64,000 bases of DNA, from assembly GCA_963520375.1 (NCBI GenBank), contig CAUQQF010000006.1, forward strand, positions 20,544 through 84,543, read 5' to 3'. Shown piece after piece: positions 49,204 to 57,590 of the stretch. This DNA is from JABCPE02 sp963520375. GTDB lineage: Bacteria; Bacteroidota; Bacteroidia; Flavobacteriales; Weeksellaceae. Under the pieces are notes generated by a model. The model saw only the letters and a list, made by a program, of their open reading frames with translations. It searched no databases and was not told the origin of the DNA. The stretch's first letter is position 1, and every line of letters starts with the position of its first letter. Made by a program: the position numbers and the translations under genes.

Positions 49204-50709
49204 TTAGTCCAATAAATTTAATTCAATAACGGGTTTGGCTTTTTCTACTCTTTTTTTAGAATTTTCATTTAAATTTTTTAGGTATAAAACTTTATCCAGA
49301 CTATCGTATTTATTGGTCATTTTGGCTAAAGATTCTAGCGCGCTCATATCCTTTATTTTGCTGTTTTTGAAGTCAACAATCACTGTTTTTGGGTCGTTTT
49401 TTATATCAAAAATACCTTCAAAAGAAGCCACCGCTCCAAAGAACAAATCAGAGTTTAGATGATAGATTTTCTCAGTGCCATTGGTTTCAGTATTTACGCT
49501 GAGTTCATTGGCTTTTTGCCAAGTGAAATTCAGCCCAGAGATGATGATTCCTATCAGAACTGCCACTGCTAAATTATGCGTAATGATGGTAATGGCAGTT
49601 ACTAAAATGATGATGAAAACATCAGTCTTTGGCATTTTGTTTAAAATTTTAAAACTAGACCATTTGAAGGTCAAAAATGCAACCACCATCATTACCCCAG
49701 TAAGTGCAGCCATAGGAATTCTCTCGATAATAGGAGCCGCAATGAGGATAATCATAAGAATAGCCAGAGCCGCGATAACCCCAGAAACTCTGCTTCTAGA
49801 ACCAGCATTGAGATTTACCAGAGTCTGCGCAATCATAGGACAGCCTCCCATCCCTGAGAAAAAGCCGTTCAGAATGTTAGAAGCCCCTTGTGCAAGGCTT
49901 TCTCGAGAGCCGTTTCCTTTGGTTTCAGTAATTTCATCAACGAGGTTTAAAGTCAAAAGCCCCTCTGTAAGCCCCACAGCAGCGACTATAGCTCCAGCAG
50001 GAAGGATAATCATGAAAGTTTCCCAAGTCAGAGGAACATTTGGAATATGAAATGGCGGAAGAGAACCACTGATAGGAGAGATATCGCCCACGGTTTTGGT
50101 TTCAATTCCGAAAACTAAAACAATTGTAAATACTACAATAATCGCCATCAATGATGAAGGAACTGCCTTTGAGATTTTAGGGAAAAGCCAAGTAATCAGT
50201 ATAGTAAGAGCCACCAGCCCAGCCATTATCATCATCGGTGTTCCTGTGAGCCATTCCATTTGTCCATCTGGTGCAGCAGTTTTGAATTGTTCCAGCTGAG
50301 CCGAAAAAATAATCACAGCCAGACCATTTACAAATCCATACATCACCGAACTTGGAACGAGGCGGATGTATTTAGCCCATTTAAAAATTCCTACAATCAG
50401 CTGAATAACCCCAGCCATCGCCACTGCAGCAAAAGCATAATCTAAACTGTGAAGTTTTATAAGTCCAATGAGCGTGACCACAGTAGCCCCAGCGCCGCCC
50501 GAAATAAGCCCAGGTCTGCCGCCAAACATCGCCGCTACCAGTCCAGCGATGAATGCCGCATAAAGCCCAGAAAGAGGCGGGAATCCTGCTAAAATAGCAA
50601 AAGAAAGAGACTCTGGAATCATGGTCATAGCCACGGTAAGCCCTGCTAAAATTTCTGTTCTCCAATTGATTTTTTGGTCAAGATTGAAAAATTGTAATAT
50701 CTTGTTCAT
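49204..50709 (-). CDS. SulP family anion transporter with STAS domain
   Basis: A 501-residue SLC26/SulP carrier. The first half holds the signature MTMIPESLSFAILAGFPPLSGLYAAF and further helices (about 12 in all), and the last 90 residues form the cytoplasmic STAS domain (VIVDFKNSKIKDMSALESLA). It probably exchanges or symports sulfate, bicarbonate or another anion. The substrate is not fixed by sequence. No carbonic anhydrase or sulfate-assimilation gene adjoins it to help. Confidence 0.93.
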   Translation of the reverse strand: MNKILQFFNLDQKINWRTEILAGLTVAMTMIPESLSFAILAGFPPLSGLYAAFIAGLVAAMFGGRPGLISGGAGATVVTLIGLIKLHSLDYAFAAVAMAGVIQLIVGIFKWAKYIRLVPSSVMYGFVNGLAVIIFSAQLEQFKTAAPDGQMEWLTGTPMMIMAGLVALTILITWLFPKISKAVPSSLMAIIVVFTIVLVFGIETKTVGDISPISGSLPPFHIPNVPLTWETFMIILPAGAIVAAVGLTEGLLTLNLVDEITETKGNGSRESLAQGASNILNGFFSGMGGCPMIAQTLVNLNAGSRSRVSGVIAALAILMIILIAAPIIERIPMAALTGVMMVVAFLTFKWSSFKILNKMPKTDVFIIILVTAITIITHNLAVAVLIGIIISGLNFTWQKANELSVNTETNGTEKIYHLNSDLFFGAVASFEGIFDIKNDPKTVIVDFKNSKIKDMSALESLAKMTNKYDSLDKVLYLKNLNENSKKRVEKAKPVIELNLLD

Positions 50710-50733
50710 GAAATTTACTTTTTTAAAGATTCA

Positions 50734-50741
50734 CAAAATTA
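50734..50741 (-). promoter_or_regulatory. -7 box (TAATTTTG) of the SulP gene
   Basis: Minus-strand TAATTTTG, 25 bases upstream of the start. Confidence 0.5.
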
Positions 50742-50846
50742 GATAATCCCATTAGATTAACTAAAAATTAGAATATGAAATATCTCATTTATTCATTTAA
50801 AATCAAATTTTAGGAAGCTATATTAGAAAAATTCAATAAGAAATGT

Positions 50847-50854
50847 TATCTTTG
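50847..50854 (+). promoter_or_regulatory. -7 box (TATCTTTG) of the E2 gene
   Basis: It lies 20 bases upstream of ATG 50874. Confidence 0.55.
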
Positions 50855-50873
50855 TGGTTTGTAATAAAGAGTT

Positions 50874-52202
50874 ATGGCAGAATATAAATTGTTATTACCT
50901 TCCATGGGAGAAGGTGTGATGGAGGCAACCGTTATAGAATGGCTTTTTAAAGAAGGAGATTTTGTAGCTGAGGATGATAGTGTAGTGGAAATCGCTACGG
51001 ATAAAGTGGATTCTGATGTTCCCACACCTGTTTCTGGAAAAATTGTTAAGATTTTGGTAGAAAAAGACCAAGTTGCAAAAGTGGGAGAACCTATCGCAAT
51101 ATTAGAAATACAAGGAGAGGAGACAGCAAATGCTCAACCAGAATCTGATAAAAAAGAAGAGGAAAACAAAGAAGAAATAGTAGAAGATAAAGTGGTAGAC
51201 CTTTTGGAGGAGCCGTTTAAAATCGTGCCTGTTTCTATGCCAGTGAGTATAGAGGGAATGAATCTTTCTCCGCTAGTAAGGTCTATTATCCAAGAAGAAA
51301 ATATAACGGAAGAAGAGCTGAAAAGTATCCAAGGAAGAGGGCTGGAAGGCAGAATCACGAAAGAAGATATTTTAGAATTTGTCAGCAATAGAGGAAACGC
51401 AAAAACTGCACAGCAGCCAAAAGCAGTAGAATCTAATGCAGCATCAGTTCTGAAACCAGTTCAGGCTTCTGCACCAGCTGTGACAGCTAATGAAGGTGAT
51501 GAAATTATCCAAATGGATAGAATGAGAAAAATCATCGCTGAAAATATGTTGCTCAGCAAACAGATTTCTCCACATGTAAGCTCGTTTATAGAAACAGATG
51601 TTACAAATATCGTAAAATGGAGAACCAAAAACAAGTCTTCATTTGAGAAGAGAGAAGGAGAGAAGCTTACCTATATGCCTATCTTCGTGAGAGCAGTAGT
51701 AAAGGCAATTCAGGATTTCCCAATGATAAACATCTCTGTAGATGGAGACAAAATCATCAAAAGAAAGAATATAAATATAGGAATAGCCACAGCATTGCCA
51801 GATGGTAACCTTATCGTTCCTGTTATTAAGAATGCTGACCAGCTTAGTCTAAGTGGCTTAGCGAAGGCTATCAATGCTTTGGTGGATAAAGCAAGAAACA
51901 AGAAACTTAGCCCGCAGGATATTCAGGGAGCTACCTATACTATTTCTAATATAGGGACTTTCGGGAATCTTATGGGAACACCTATCATTCCACAGCCGCA
52001 GGTTGCGATATTGGCCATAGGCGCAATTGTCAAAAAACCAGCAGTGTTAGAAACGCCACAAGGAGATGTGATAGCAATACGACAAAAAATGTTCATGTCT
52101 CATTCCTACGACCATAGAGTAGTGGATGGCTCACTTGGAGGATTGTTCTTAAAACGAGTGAATGACTACCTTGAAGAGTTTGACCTACATACAGAAATTT
52201 AG
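50874..52202 (+). CDS. dihydrolipoamide acyltransferase (E2 of a 2-oxoacid dehydrogenase)
   Basis: A 442-residue E2. The lipoyl domain carries Lys44 in ATDKVDSD, the attachment point. The peripheral-subunit-binding domain is LSPLVRSIIQEENI...RITKEDILEFV (about 131-172), after an acidic linker. The acyltransferase domain ends with SHSYDHRVVDG (His414, Asp418), the catalytic motif. The lipoyl neighbourhood is closer to branched-chain than to pyruvate complexes. E1 and E3 genes are not adjacent, so this E2 is encoded alone, with its own promoter and terminator. Confidence 0.9.
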   Translation: MAEYKLLLPSMGEGVMEATVIEWLFKEGDFVAEDDSVVEIATDKVDSDVPTPVSGKIVKILVEKDQVAKVGEPIAILEIQGEETANAQPESDKKEEENKEEIVEDKVVDLLEEPFKIVPVSMPVSIEGMNLSPLVRSIIQEENITEEELKSIQGRGLEGRITKEDILEFVSNRGNAKTAQQPKAVESNAASVLKPVQASAPAVTANEGDEIIQMDRMRKIIAENMLLSKQISPHVSSFIETDVTNIVKWRTKNKSSFEKREGEKLTYMPIFVRAVVKAIQDFPMINISVDGDKIIKRKNINIGIATALPDGNLIVPVIKNADQLSLSGLAKAINALVDKARNKKLSPQDIQGATYTISNIGTFGNLMGTPIIPQPQVAILAIGAIVKKPAVLETPQGDVIAIRQKMFMSHSYDHRVVDGSLGGLFLKRVNDYLEEFDLHTEI

Positions 52203-52220
52203 TTATAAAATTTATAAATA

Positions 52221-52252
52221 AAAAAGCGTTCATTTTATTGAACGCTTTTTTG
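52221..52252. terminator. bidirectional terminator
   Basis: A twelve-pair stem (52221-52232 with 52239-52250) lies between the E2 gene and the convergent hydrolase gene. Confidence 0.88.
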
Positions 52253-52255
52253 TAT

Positions 52256-53230
52256 CTAATTTTTTCTTTGTTTGAAGAGCCAATCTCTTACACTTTTGAG
52301 TTTATAGGCGTAATCAAAGGAATACATATGTTCTCCTCCTCTCCATGATTGGGCAGATTTAGGAACTACAGTTTTTGGAGTAAATCTTACAAAATTGATA
52401 TCATAACCTTCTTTTATAAGGGCATTTACTTTAGCATTTTGTTCTTTTATAGGAAGTTTCGCAGAAAATTCTACTTCTCCAAATTTTGCTCCTTCCTTAT
52501 TTAAAACTTCACTGAGAGCATTCATTCCCACAGAAGCTTTTGGGTCAGCAGCAGAGATTATATAAAAGAATTTCTTTTTTGCTAAAGGTGCTAAAATATT
52601 AGCATCCCATTGACTACCAACGAATAAAGATGCTGCAAAAACATCAGGATATTTTATATTGAAGTGAAAAGAAATCATTCCTCCCATAGACTGACCTGTC
52701 GTATAGAGACGATTTTTGTCAATGCTATATTCTTTGGTTATTTTTTGGAGTAATCTCATAGTCACATCAGCCTCTTCGCTTACTTGCCATTGGTCATTAG
52801 TCACATTTTCAGGTCCATCAAAAGCAGGAACCAAAACAAAACTTGGATTGTCTTTTTGAGTTTCATCCATTGTCCAGATAAATCCGCCATAACCTTGTTT
52901 TAACGGAGACATCGCTCCTTTTCCTGTGGTGCTGGCATCTGCCATGAAAAGAACCAAAGGATAAGATTTTTTGGCATCATAGTTTTTAGGAACAAAGAGA
53001 TTATAAGTCATCGTACGCCCTGTGATTTCATCATGAAATTGTAAGGTTTGGAATTTTGGAGCCATGATTTCTCTCAATCTTAAAAGTTCGGTATCATAGC
53101 TTTTATCAGCTCCTCCATAAGAAGTATCCCAAGCCGAAGTTGTTTGGTTTTGAGAATTTGTAACGGTTTTTTGTGTCTCACAGGACATCACTGTCAGGGC
53201 AAATAATGCCAAGTAAAAGAGTTTATTCAT
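52256..53230 (-). CDS. lipoprotein alpha/beta hydrolase (esterase, PHB-depolymerase-like)
   Basis: A lipobox (ALTVMSCETQ, Cys17) anchors a secreted hydrolase of 324 residues. The nucleophile Ser181 lies in TTGQSMGGM, and a conserved His is in the C-terminal GGEHMYSFDYA. The N-terminal strand FVPKNYDAKKSYPLVLFMADAS is typical of the feruloyl-esterase/PHB-depolymerase group. The substrate is unknown: a polyester, a plant phenolic ester or a peptide ester. It is a single gene following the strong terminator of the E2 gene. Confidence 0.83.
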   Translation of the reverse strand: MNKLFYLALFALTVMSCETQKTVTNSQNQTTSAWDTSYGGADKSYDTELLRLREIMAPKFQTLQFHDEITGRTMTYNLFVPKNYDAKKSYPLVLFMADASTTGKGAMSPLKQGYGGFIWTMDETQKDNPSFVLVPAFDGPENVTNDQWQVSEEADVTMRLLQKITKEYSIDKNRLYTTGQSMGGMISFHFNIKYPDVFAASLFVGSQWDANILAPLAKKKFFYIISAADPKASVGMNALSEVLNKEGAKFGEVEFSAKLPIKEQNAKVNALIKEGYDINFVRFTPKTVVPKSAQSWRGGEHMYSFDYAYKLKSVRDWLFKQRKN

Positions 53231-53280
53231 AATGCAATAATATATTTGGTTTGATTATGAAAAAAGGATAAAGTTAAAAA

Positions 53281-54129
53281 TTAAATTAAAATTTTCAGAC
53301 TTTTAGGAAGGACTTTTACTTTCACAGGAGAGGAAATCTGTTTGTATTCGCCATCTATATGCCAAGTGTCTGTATCCAGTGAAAATTCCAATTCTGAACA
53401 AGTAAAATAAGTCAAGTATTTATCCTGTTTCAAGGTTTTTGCGAACATTTTCAATGCAAATGGAGCAGCATACCAAACAGGGAATTTTTTCACCAAAACC
53501 ACATCTACCAGACCATCCGTTACCAGCGCCTGTGGAGCGATATAGGCATTATTCCCGAACTGCCTAGTATTCGCAAGGTTCATCATCAGATATTCACCAT
53601 TGTAGGATTTATATTTCTCCTCAAAGCTGATATTGATAGGCTTAAACTTAAAAAATGTGCTGATAGAAGTCTTGATGTAATTCGCGAAACCTCGGCTAGT
53701 TTTCTCAAAATTCTTCGCGACTTCGCCATCAAATCCCGCTCCAGAAAGATTGATAGACAGCTTGTTATTGATAGTGAAAGTATCTATTTCCCTATGTTTT
53801 CTATTTTTAATTTTAGAAAGTAGGGTGTCTATATTTTTAGAAAAATGGTTCTCATTTGCAAAACCATTTCCAGAGCCTGCTGGGAATATCCCGAGAATTT
53901 TATCCGTGTTTATGAGCTTCTGAGCTACCGTAGATATCGTCCCATCGCCGCCCACAGCCACGAAAATATCCACCTTGTCCATATTATTTTCTATGAAAGA
54001 AAAAGTGTCCTCTATTGATTTAGAAATGAGATAAAATGGCTTTTCTACCTTTTTTTCTAAATCATTTACAAAAGGTTTGTATTCTTTTTTCGCGGAGAAA
54101 GGATTGATGATAAATGCTACTCGTTCCAT
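53281..54129 (-). CDS. diacylglycerol/lipid kinase family protein (YegS/BmrU)
   Basis: A 282-residue lipid kinase. The nucleotide-binding motif VAVGGDGTISTVAQKL (residues about 59-74) and PAGSGNGFANE identify the DAGK catalytic domain. The beta-sandwich C-terminal domain carries NLSGAGFDGEVA. It may phosphorylate diacylglycerol or a related lipid at the inner membrane. It follows the 2-oxoacid oxidoreductase beta-subunit gene by 13 bases in the same direction and is the last gene of that run. Confidence 0.88.
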   Translation of the reverse strand: MERVAFIINPFSAKKEYKPFVNDLEKKVEKPFYLISKSIEDTFSFIENNMDKVDIFVAVGGDGTISTVAQKLINTDKILGIFPAGSGNGFANENHFSKNIDTLLSKIKNRKHREIDTFTINNKLSINLSGAGFDGEVAKNFEKTSRGFANYIKTSISTFFKFKPINISFEEKYKSYNGEYLMMNLANTRQFGNNAYIAPQALVTDGLVDVVLVKKFPVWYAAPFALKMFAKTLKQDKYLTYFTCSELEFSLDTDTWHIDGEYKQISSPVKVKVLPKSLKILI

Positions 54130-54142
54130 TTTTTGATATAAA

Positions 54143-55147
54143 TTAAACTGTCCATGTGATATTTCCGTTCAGAATTTGCTGCATATCTGGCTTGTTTTTT
54201 TCCACTTGATTGGTAAAAGTTTCTTCGTAAGAAGCTCTATTTTTTTTATAAAAAACACCGAAAGGCCGTGGAAAATCAGAAAATTCTTCATCGAAATTAA
54301 ACCTTGCCAAAATTTGGGCTTTTAGGATAGATGTTTCGTCATGTATCCAAAGCTTTGATTCATCGGTATCTTCAGTAATATCAATGATTTTTGGTTCAAA
54401 ATTTTCTAAAATAATTCCTTTGGATAAATCTTTCCCGAATTTCAAAGGTTTTCCGTTTTCCAAATAGAGATTTGCGTCTTCTTTGGTGGCTTTATTGGTA
54501 AATTCATCAAAAACGCCATCGTTGAAAATCACGCAGTTTTGGTAAATTTCCACAAAAGAAGTTCCTTTGTGTTTCTGCGCTTCCAGAAGCACTTCTCGAA
54601 GGCTTTTCGGCTCTCTGTCCAGTGTTCGCGAAACAAATGTAGCTCCGCTCCCCAAGGCAAGACTTAGCGGATTAAAAGGCTGGTCTATCACCCCGAAAGG
54701 TGAAGATTTAGTTTTTAGACCAAGCTGGGAAGTTGGTGAAAATTGTCCTTTGGTCAGCCCATAGATTTCATTATTGAAAAGAAGGATATTCACATCTAAA
54801 TTCCTCCTCATCAGGTGTATAAAGTGGTTTCCACCGATGCTCAGCCCATCGCCGTCTCCTGTGATTATCCATACATTCAGCTCAGGATTAGCCAGTTTGA
54901 TGCCCGTAGCCACCGCAGGCGCACGCCCATGGATACTATGGATACCGTAGGTGTTCATATAGTAAGGAAACCGCGATGAACAGCCGATTCCTGACACGAA
55001 AACCATATTTTCCCTCTTGATACCGATTTCTGGGAGAATGCTCTGAACCTGCTTTAAAATAGAATAATCGCCGCAGCCAGGGCACCATTTTACCTCTTGG
55101 TCTGATGCGAAATCTTTTGCGGTGTAAGTTTGGATTTCTTCCTGCAT
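54143..55147 (-). CDS. 2-oxoacid:ferredoxin oxidoreductase, beta subunit
   Basis: The TPP-binding subunit of a KorAB/OFOR-type enzyme, 334 residues from ATG 55147 (MQEEIQTYTAKDF). An ATG at 55159 would overlap obgE. The cluster-binding start VKWCPGCGDYSIL, the TPP motif ITGDGDGLSIGGNH...NNEIYGLTKGQ and GIGCSSRFPYYMNTYG are all intact. It would oxidise 2-oxoglutarate or a branched 2-oxoacid with ferredoxin. The alpha (gamma-alpha) subunit, almost always next to it in this phylum, is not in the window. It is preceded by obgE and followed by a lipid kinase. Confidence 0.92.
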   Translation of the reverse strand: MQEEIQTYTAKDFASDQEVKWCPGCGDYSILKQVQSILPEIGIKRENMVFVSGIGCSSRFPYYMNTYGIHSIHGRAPAVATGIKLANPELNVWIITGDGDGLSIGGNHFIHLMRRNLDVNILLFNNEIYGLTKGQFSPTSQLGLKTKSSPFGVIDQPFNPLSLALGSGATFVSRTLDREPKSLREVLLEAQKHKGTSFVEIYQNCVIFNDGVFDEFTNKATKEDANLYLENGKPLKFGKDLSKGIILENFEPKIIDITEDTDESKLWIHDETSILKAQILARFNFDEEFSDFPRPFGVFYKKNRASYEETFTNQVEKNKPDMQQILNGNITWTV

Positions 55148-55151
55148 AATT

Positions 55152-56135
55152 TTATCCATGTAAGTGTTTCCAAATCATATCTTTAAGCTCCATGAGACCT
55201 TCCTGCGTAACTCCAGAGAAGAACAAAGGTTTGTATTTTTCTGGAAATTCTGCTGAAATTTCGGCCTTTAATTCATCATCCAAAAGGTCTGATTTTGAAA
55301 CAGATACAATGAAATCTTTATCTAAAAGTTCTGGATTGTATTCTTTTAATTCGTTTTCCAAAATTTTAAACTCTTCATAATGATTTTTGGAATCTGCTGG
55401 GATAAGGAATAAAAGAATAGAATTTCGCTCAATATGTCTCAAAAACCTGTGTCCCAGACCTCTTCCTTCTGCTGCACCTTCTATAATCCCTGGGATATCC
55501 GCCATTACAAAGGATTTGTAATTTCTGTATTCTACAATTCCCAAATTGGGAGTGAGTGTAGTGAAGGCATAATCTGCAATTTTTGGTTTTGCTGCCGAAA
55601 CCACTGATAAAAGCGTGGATTTACCAGCGTTAGGAAAGCCCACCAAACCTACATCTGCAAGGACTTTCAGCTCAAAGATGATATAGCCCTCTTCACCAGG
55701 AAGCCCAGGCTGTGCATAGCGAGGAGTCTGATTGGTAGCAGATTTAAAATGCTCATTCCCAAGACCTCCCTTTCCGCCTTTCATTAGGATGATTTCTTGT
55801 CCGTGTTCTAATATTTCGCCTAGTATTTCGCCGTTTTCATTTCGTGCAACCGTTCCCACAGGCACCTCGATATAGACATCCTCGCCGAAACGCCCAGTGA
55901 GCTGGTTTTTGCCCCCTGGCTGTCCGTTTTCTGCCTTTATGTGGCGGGTATACCGAAGCGGAAGAAGTGTCCATTCCTGTGCATTTCCTTTCATGATGAC
56001 ATGTCCGCCACGCCCTCCATCGCCGCCATCAGGGCCGCCTTTTGCTATATATTTTTCTCTTCTAAGATGAGCCGAACCTGCACCACCATGCCCTGATTGG
56101 CAGTGGATTTTAACATAATCTACAAAATTTGACAT
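55152..56135 (-). CDS. obgE: Obg family GTPase (ObgE/CgtA)
   Basis: A ribosome-assembly GTPase of 327 residues. The glycine-rich Obg domain (GGDGGRGGHVIMKG, GRFGEDVYIEVPVGT) spans residues 1-155. The G domain has G1 GFPNAGKSTLLS, the switch DIPGIIEGA and the G4-like SVSKSDLL. The C-terminal domain of E. coli ObgE is absent, as usual in this group. A perfect palindrome lies in its leader. The orientation adk, obgE, 2-oxoacid oxidoreductase is on the minus strand, with adk separated by a hairpin. Confidence 0.95.
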   Translation of the reverse strand: MSNFVDYVKIHCQSGHGGAGSAHLRREKYIAKGGPDGGDGGRGGHVIMKGNAQEWTLLPLRYTRHIKAENGQPGGKNQLTGRFGEDVYIEVPVGTVARNENGEILGEILEHGQEIILMKGGKGGLGNEHFKSATNQTPRYAQPGLPGEEGYIIFELKVLADVGLVGFPNAGKSTLLSVVSAAKPKIADYAFTTLTPNLGIVEYRNYKSFVMADIPGIIEGAAEGRGLGHRFLRHIERNSILLFLIPADSKNHYEEFKILENELKEYNPELLDKDFIVSVSKSDLLDDELKAEISAEFPEKYKPLFFSGVTQEGLMELKDMIWKHLHG

Positions 56136-56158
56136 AGATATTTTTTTGAAATGTTTTA

Positions 56159-56179
56159 GGTTTGAAAATTTTTCAAACC
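56159..56179. promoter_or_regulatory. perfect palindrome in the obgE leader
   Basis: The 21-base sequence is GGTTTGAAAA, a central T, then TTTTCAAACC: a ten-pair perfect inverted repeat. It lies between the -7 box (56185-56192) and the start codon, at or just after the expected transcript start. Confidence 0.55.
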
Positions 56180-56184
56180 AATTG

Positions 56185-56192
56185 CAAAGATA
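56185..56192 (-). promoter_or_regulatory. -7 box (TATCTTTG) of obgE
   Basis: Minus-strand TATCTTTG, 50 bases upstream of the start. Confidence 0.55.
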
Positions 56193-56232
56193 AAAATTTA
56201 ATTGATAAACTTCTGAAAATAGGCGATATAAT

Positions 56233-56264
56233 AAAGGCTTCCAATTTTTGTTGAAAGCCTTTTT
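56233..56264 (-). terminator. hairpin after adk
   Basis: A twelve-pair stem with one mismatch (56233-56244 with 56251-56262). The longer T-run is on the plus strand, so it is a weak terminator for the minus-strand genes. Confidence 0.55.
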
Positions 56265-56271
56265 TTTTAGT

Positions 56272-56850
56272 TTATTTGATTTTTTCTACTTCTGCGTAGA
56301 GTTTTTCTGCAATTTCTGCAATTTCTCCTACGCCGTTCACTTCTACATATTTGCCTTGTTTTTTGTAAAGTTCAGCTACTTCGGCAGTTTTAGTGTAGTA
56401 TTCTTTTATTCGGTTTCGGATGATGTTTTCATCGGCGTCATCGCTTCTACCACTGGTTTTACCGCGTTCCAAAAGTCTCTTTACCAAGATTTCATCTTCT
56501 ACAACGAGGGAAAGACAAATGTCAATCTGGTCGTTCAGTACATCTTTTACGATTCCTTCCAAGGCTTCGGTCTGGAATGCAGTTCTTGGAAATCCATCGA
56601 AGATAAAGCCTTTAGCATCAGTTGGTTTTTTAAGCTCATCTGTAAGCATATCGATGGTAACTTGGTCTGGAACAAGTTCTCCTTTGTCCATGTAGGATTT
56701 GGCTAACTTACCAAGTTCAGTTTCATTCTTGATATTATGTCTGAAAAGGTCTCCTGTGGAGATTTGTTTCAAGTTGAATTTCTGGATTAAATTCTGAGCC
56801 TGAGTGCCTTTACCACTTCCTGGAGGCCCAAAGAGTACGATATTTATCAT
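56272..56850 (-). CDS. adk: adenylate kinase
   Basis: It converts ATP and AMP to two ADP. The P-loop is FGPPGSGKGTQAQ at the N-terminus. The AMP-binding segment is ISTGDLFRHNIKNETELG and the core is FIFDGFPRT. The LID is short (LLERGKTSGRSDDADENIIRNRI), with no zinc cysteines. The protein has 192 residues, typical of the short form. It lies 22 bases after hpt in the same direction, so the two nucleotide-salvage genes form an operon. Confidence 0.97.
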   Translation of the reverse strand: MINIVLFGPPGSGKGTQAQNLIQKFNLKQISTGDLFRHNIKNETELGKLAKSYMDKGELVPDQVTIDMLTDELKKPTDAKGFIFDGFPRTAFQTEALEGIVKDVLNDQIDICLSLVVEDEILVKRLLERGKTSGRSDDADENIIRNRIKEYYTKTAEVAELYKKQGKYVEVNGVGEIAEIAEKLYAEVEKIK

Positions 56851-56872
56851 TTTTATGAAGAGTTTTTATTTT

Positions 56873-57430
56873 TTAGTGGTTGATTCTTCCTTCTTCGAGC
56901 TGATAGAGGTCTGGAAGGTTCCTTCCAAGTTCATCATAGTCTAATCCATAGCCGAGCACGAATTTATTAGGAATTTCTTTTGCTACATAATCAATCGTGA
57001 AATTTTTCTTGAAAACTTCTGGTTTTAGCAGCAGAGAAGCTACTTTTAGAGATTTTGGGCGGTGTGTATTTTTGAAATATTCGATAAGACTTTCTATCGT
57101 ATTTCCTGTATCTACGATGTCTTCCATCAAGATGATGTGTCTGCCCTCTACATCTTTGGTTAAATCCATTTTTTTATAAACTATTCCCGTAGACTGAAGT
57201 CCGCCATTGTAAGAACTTACTTGTAAAAAGGCTACTTCGCATCTTCCTGGGTAATATTTCATAAAATCTGAAAAAAACATAAAAACGCCGTTCAGTACTC
57301 CGATAAACACAGGAACTTCATCCTTGTAGTCTTCGTAAACCTTTTCTGCGAGGTCTTTTATCACTTTCTGCAGTTCCTCATTGGTGAGATAAGGAACGAA
57401 ATGTTTGTCATGAATTGTAATACTGCTCAT
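56873..57430 (-). CDS. hpt: hypoxanthine phosphoribosyltransferase
   Basis: A purine-salvage enzyme of 185 residues. The PRPP loop is ILMEDIVDTGNTIESL. The N-terminal strand PVFIGVLNGVFMFFSDFM and the late KEIPNKFVLGYGLDYDELGRNLPDLY, which recognises the base, are intact (the latter split here as FVLGYGLDYDE). The family also accepts guanine. It is the first gene of the hpt-adk operon, with TACTTTTG upstream. Confidence 0.95.
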   Translation of the reverse strand: MSSITIHDKHFVPYLTNEELQKVIKDLAEKVYEDYKDEVPVFIGVLNGVFMFFSDFMKYYPGRCEVAFLQVSSYNGGLQSTGIVYKKMDLTKDVEGRHIILMEDIVDTGNTIESLIEYFKNTHRPKSLKVASLLLKPEVFKKNFTIDYVAKEIPNKFVLGYGLDYDELGRNLPDLYQLEEGRINH

Positions 57431-57444
57431 ATTTTTCCAAAATG

Positions 57445-57452
57445 CAAAAGTA
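57445..57452 (-). promoter_or_regulatory. -7 box (TACTTTTG) of hpt-adk
   Basis: It reads TACTTTTG on the minus strand, 15 bases upstream of the hpt start. Confidence 0.55.
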
Positions 57453-57556
57453 AGAATTTTATTATTTGTTTTGATTAAAAAACAAGATTAAATTTTGATA
57501 AATCAACTTTACTGCATTAAATGAAAAGAATATTTGTTTTAGAAAAAATTATAAAT

Positions 57557-57564
57557 TAAATTTG
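57557..57564 (+). promoter_or_regulatory. -7 box (TAAATTTG) of purA
   Basis: It is preceded by TTG at 57534-57536 with a 20-base spacer, and lies 27 bases from the start codon. Confidence 0.6.
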
Positions 57565-57590
57565 TCACATTACAATAAAAACAAATAATT

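Noticed and set aside
49475..50050. 191-codon open frame on the plus strand
   Set aside because: It is antisense to the SulP transporter. Its residues are typical of a reversed hydrophobic gene, and there is no promoter or start context.
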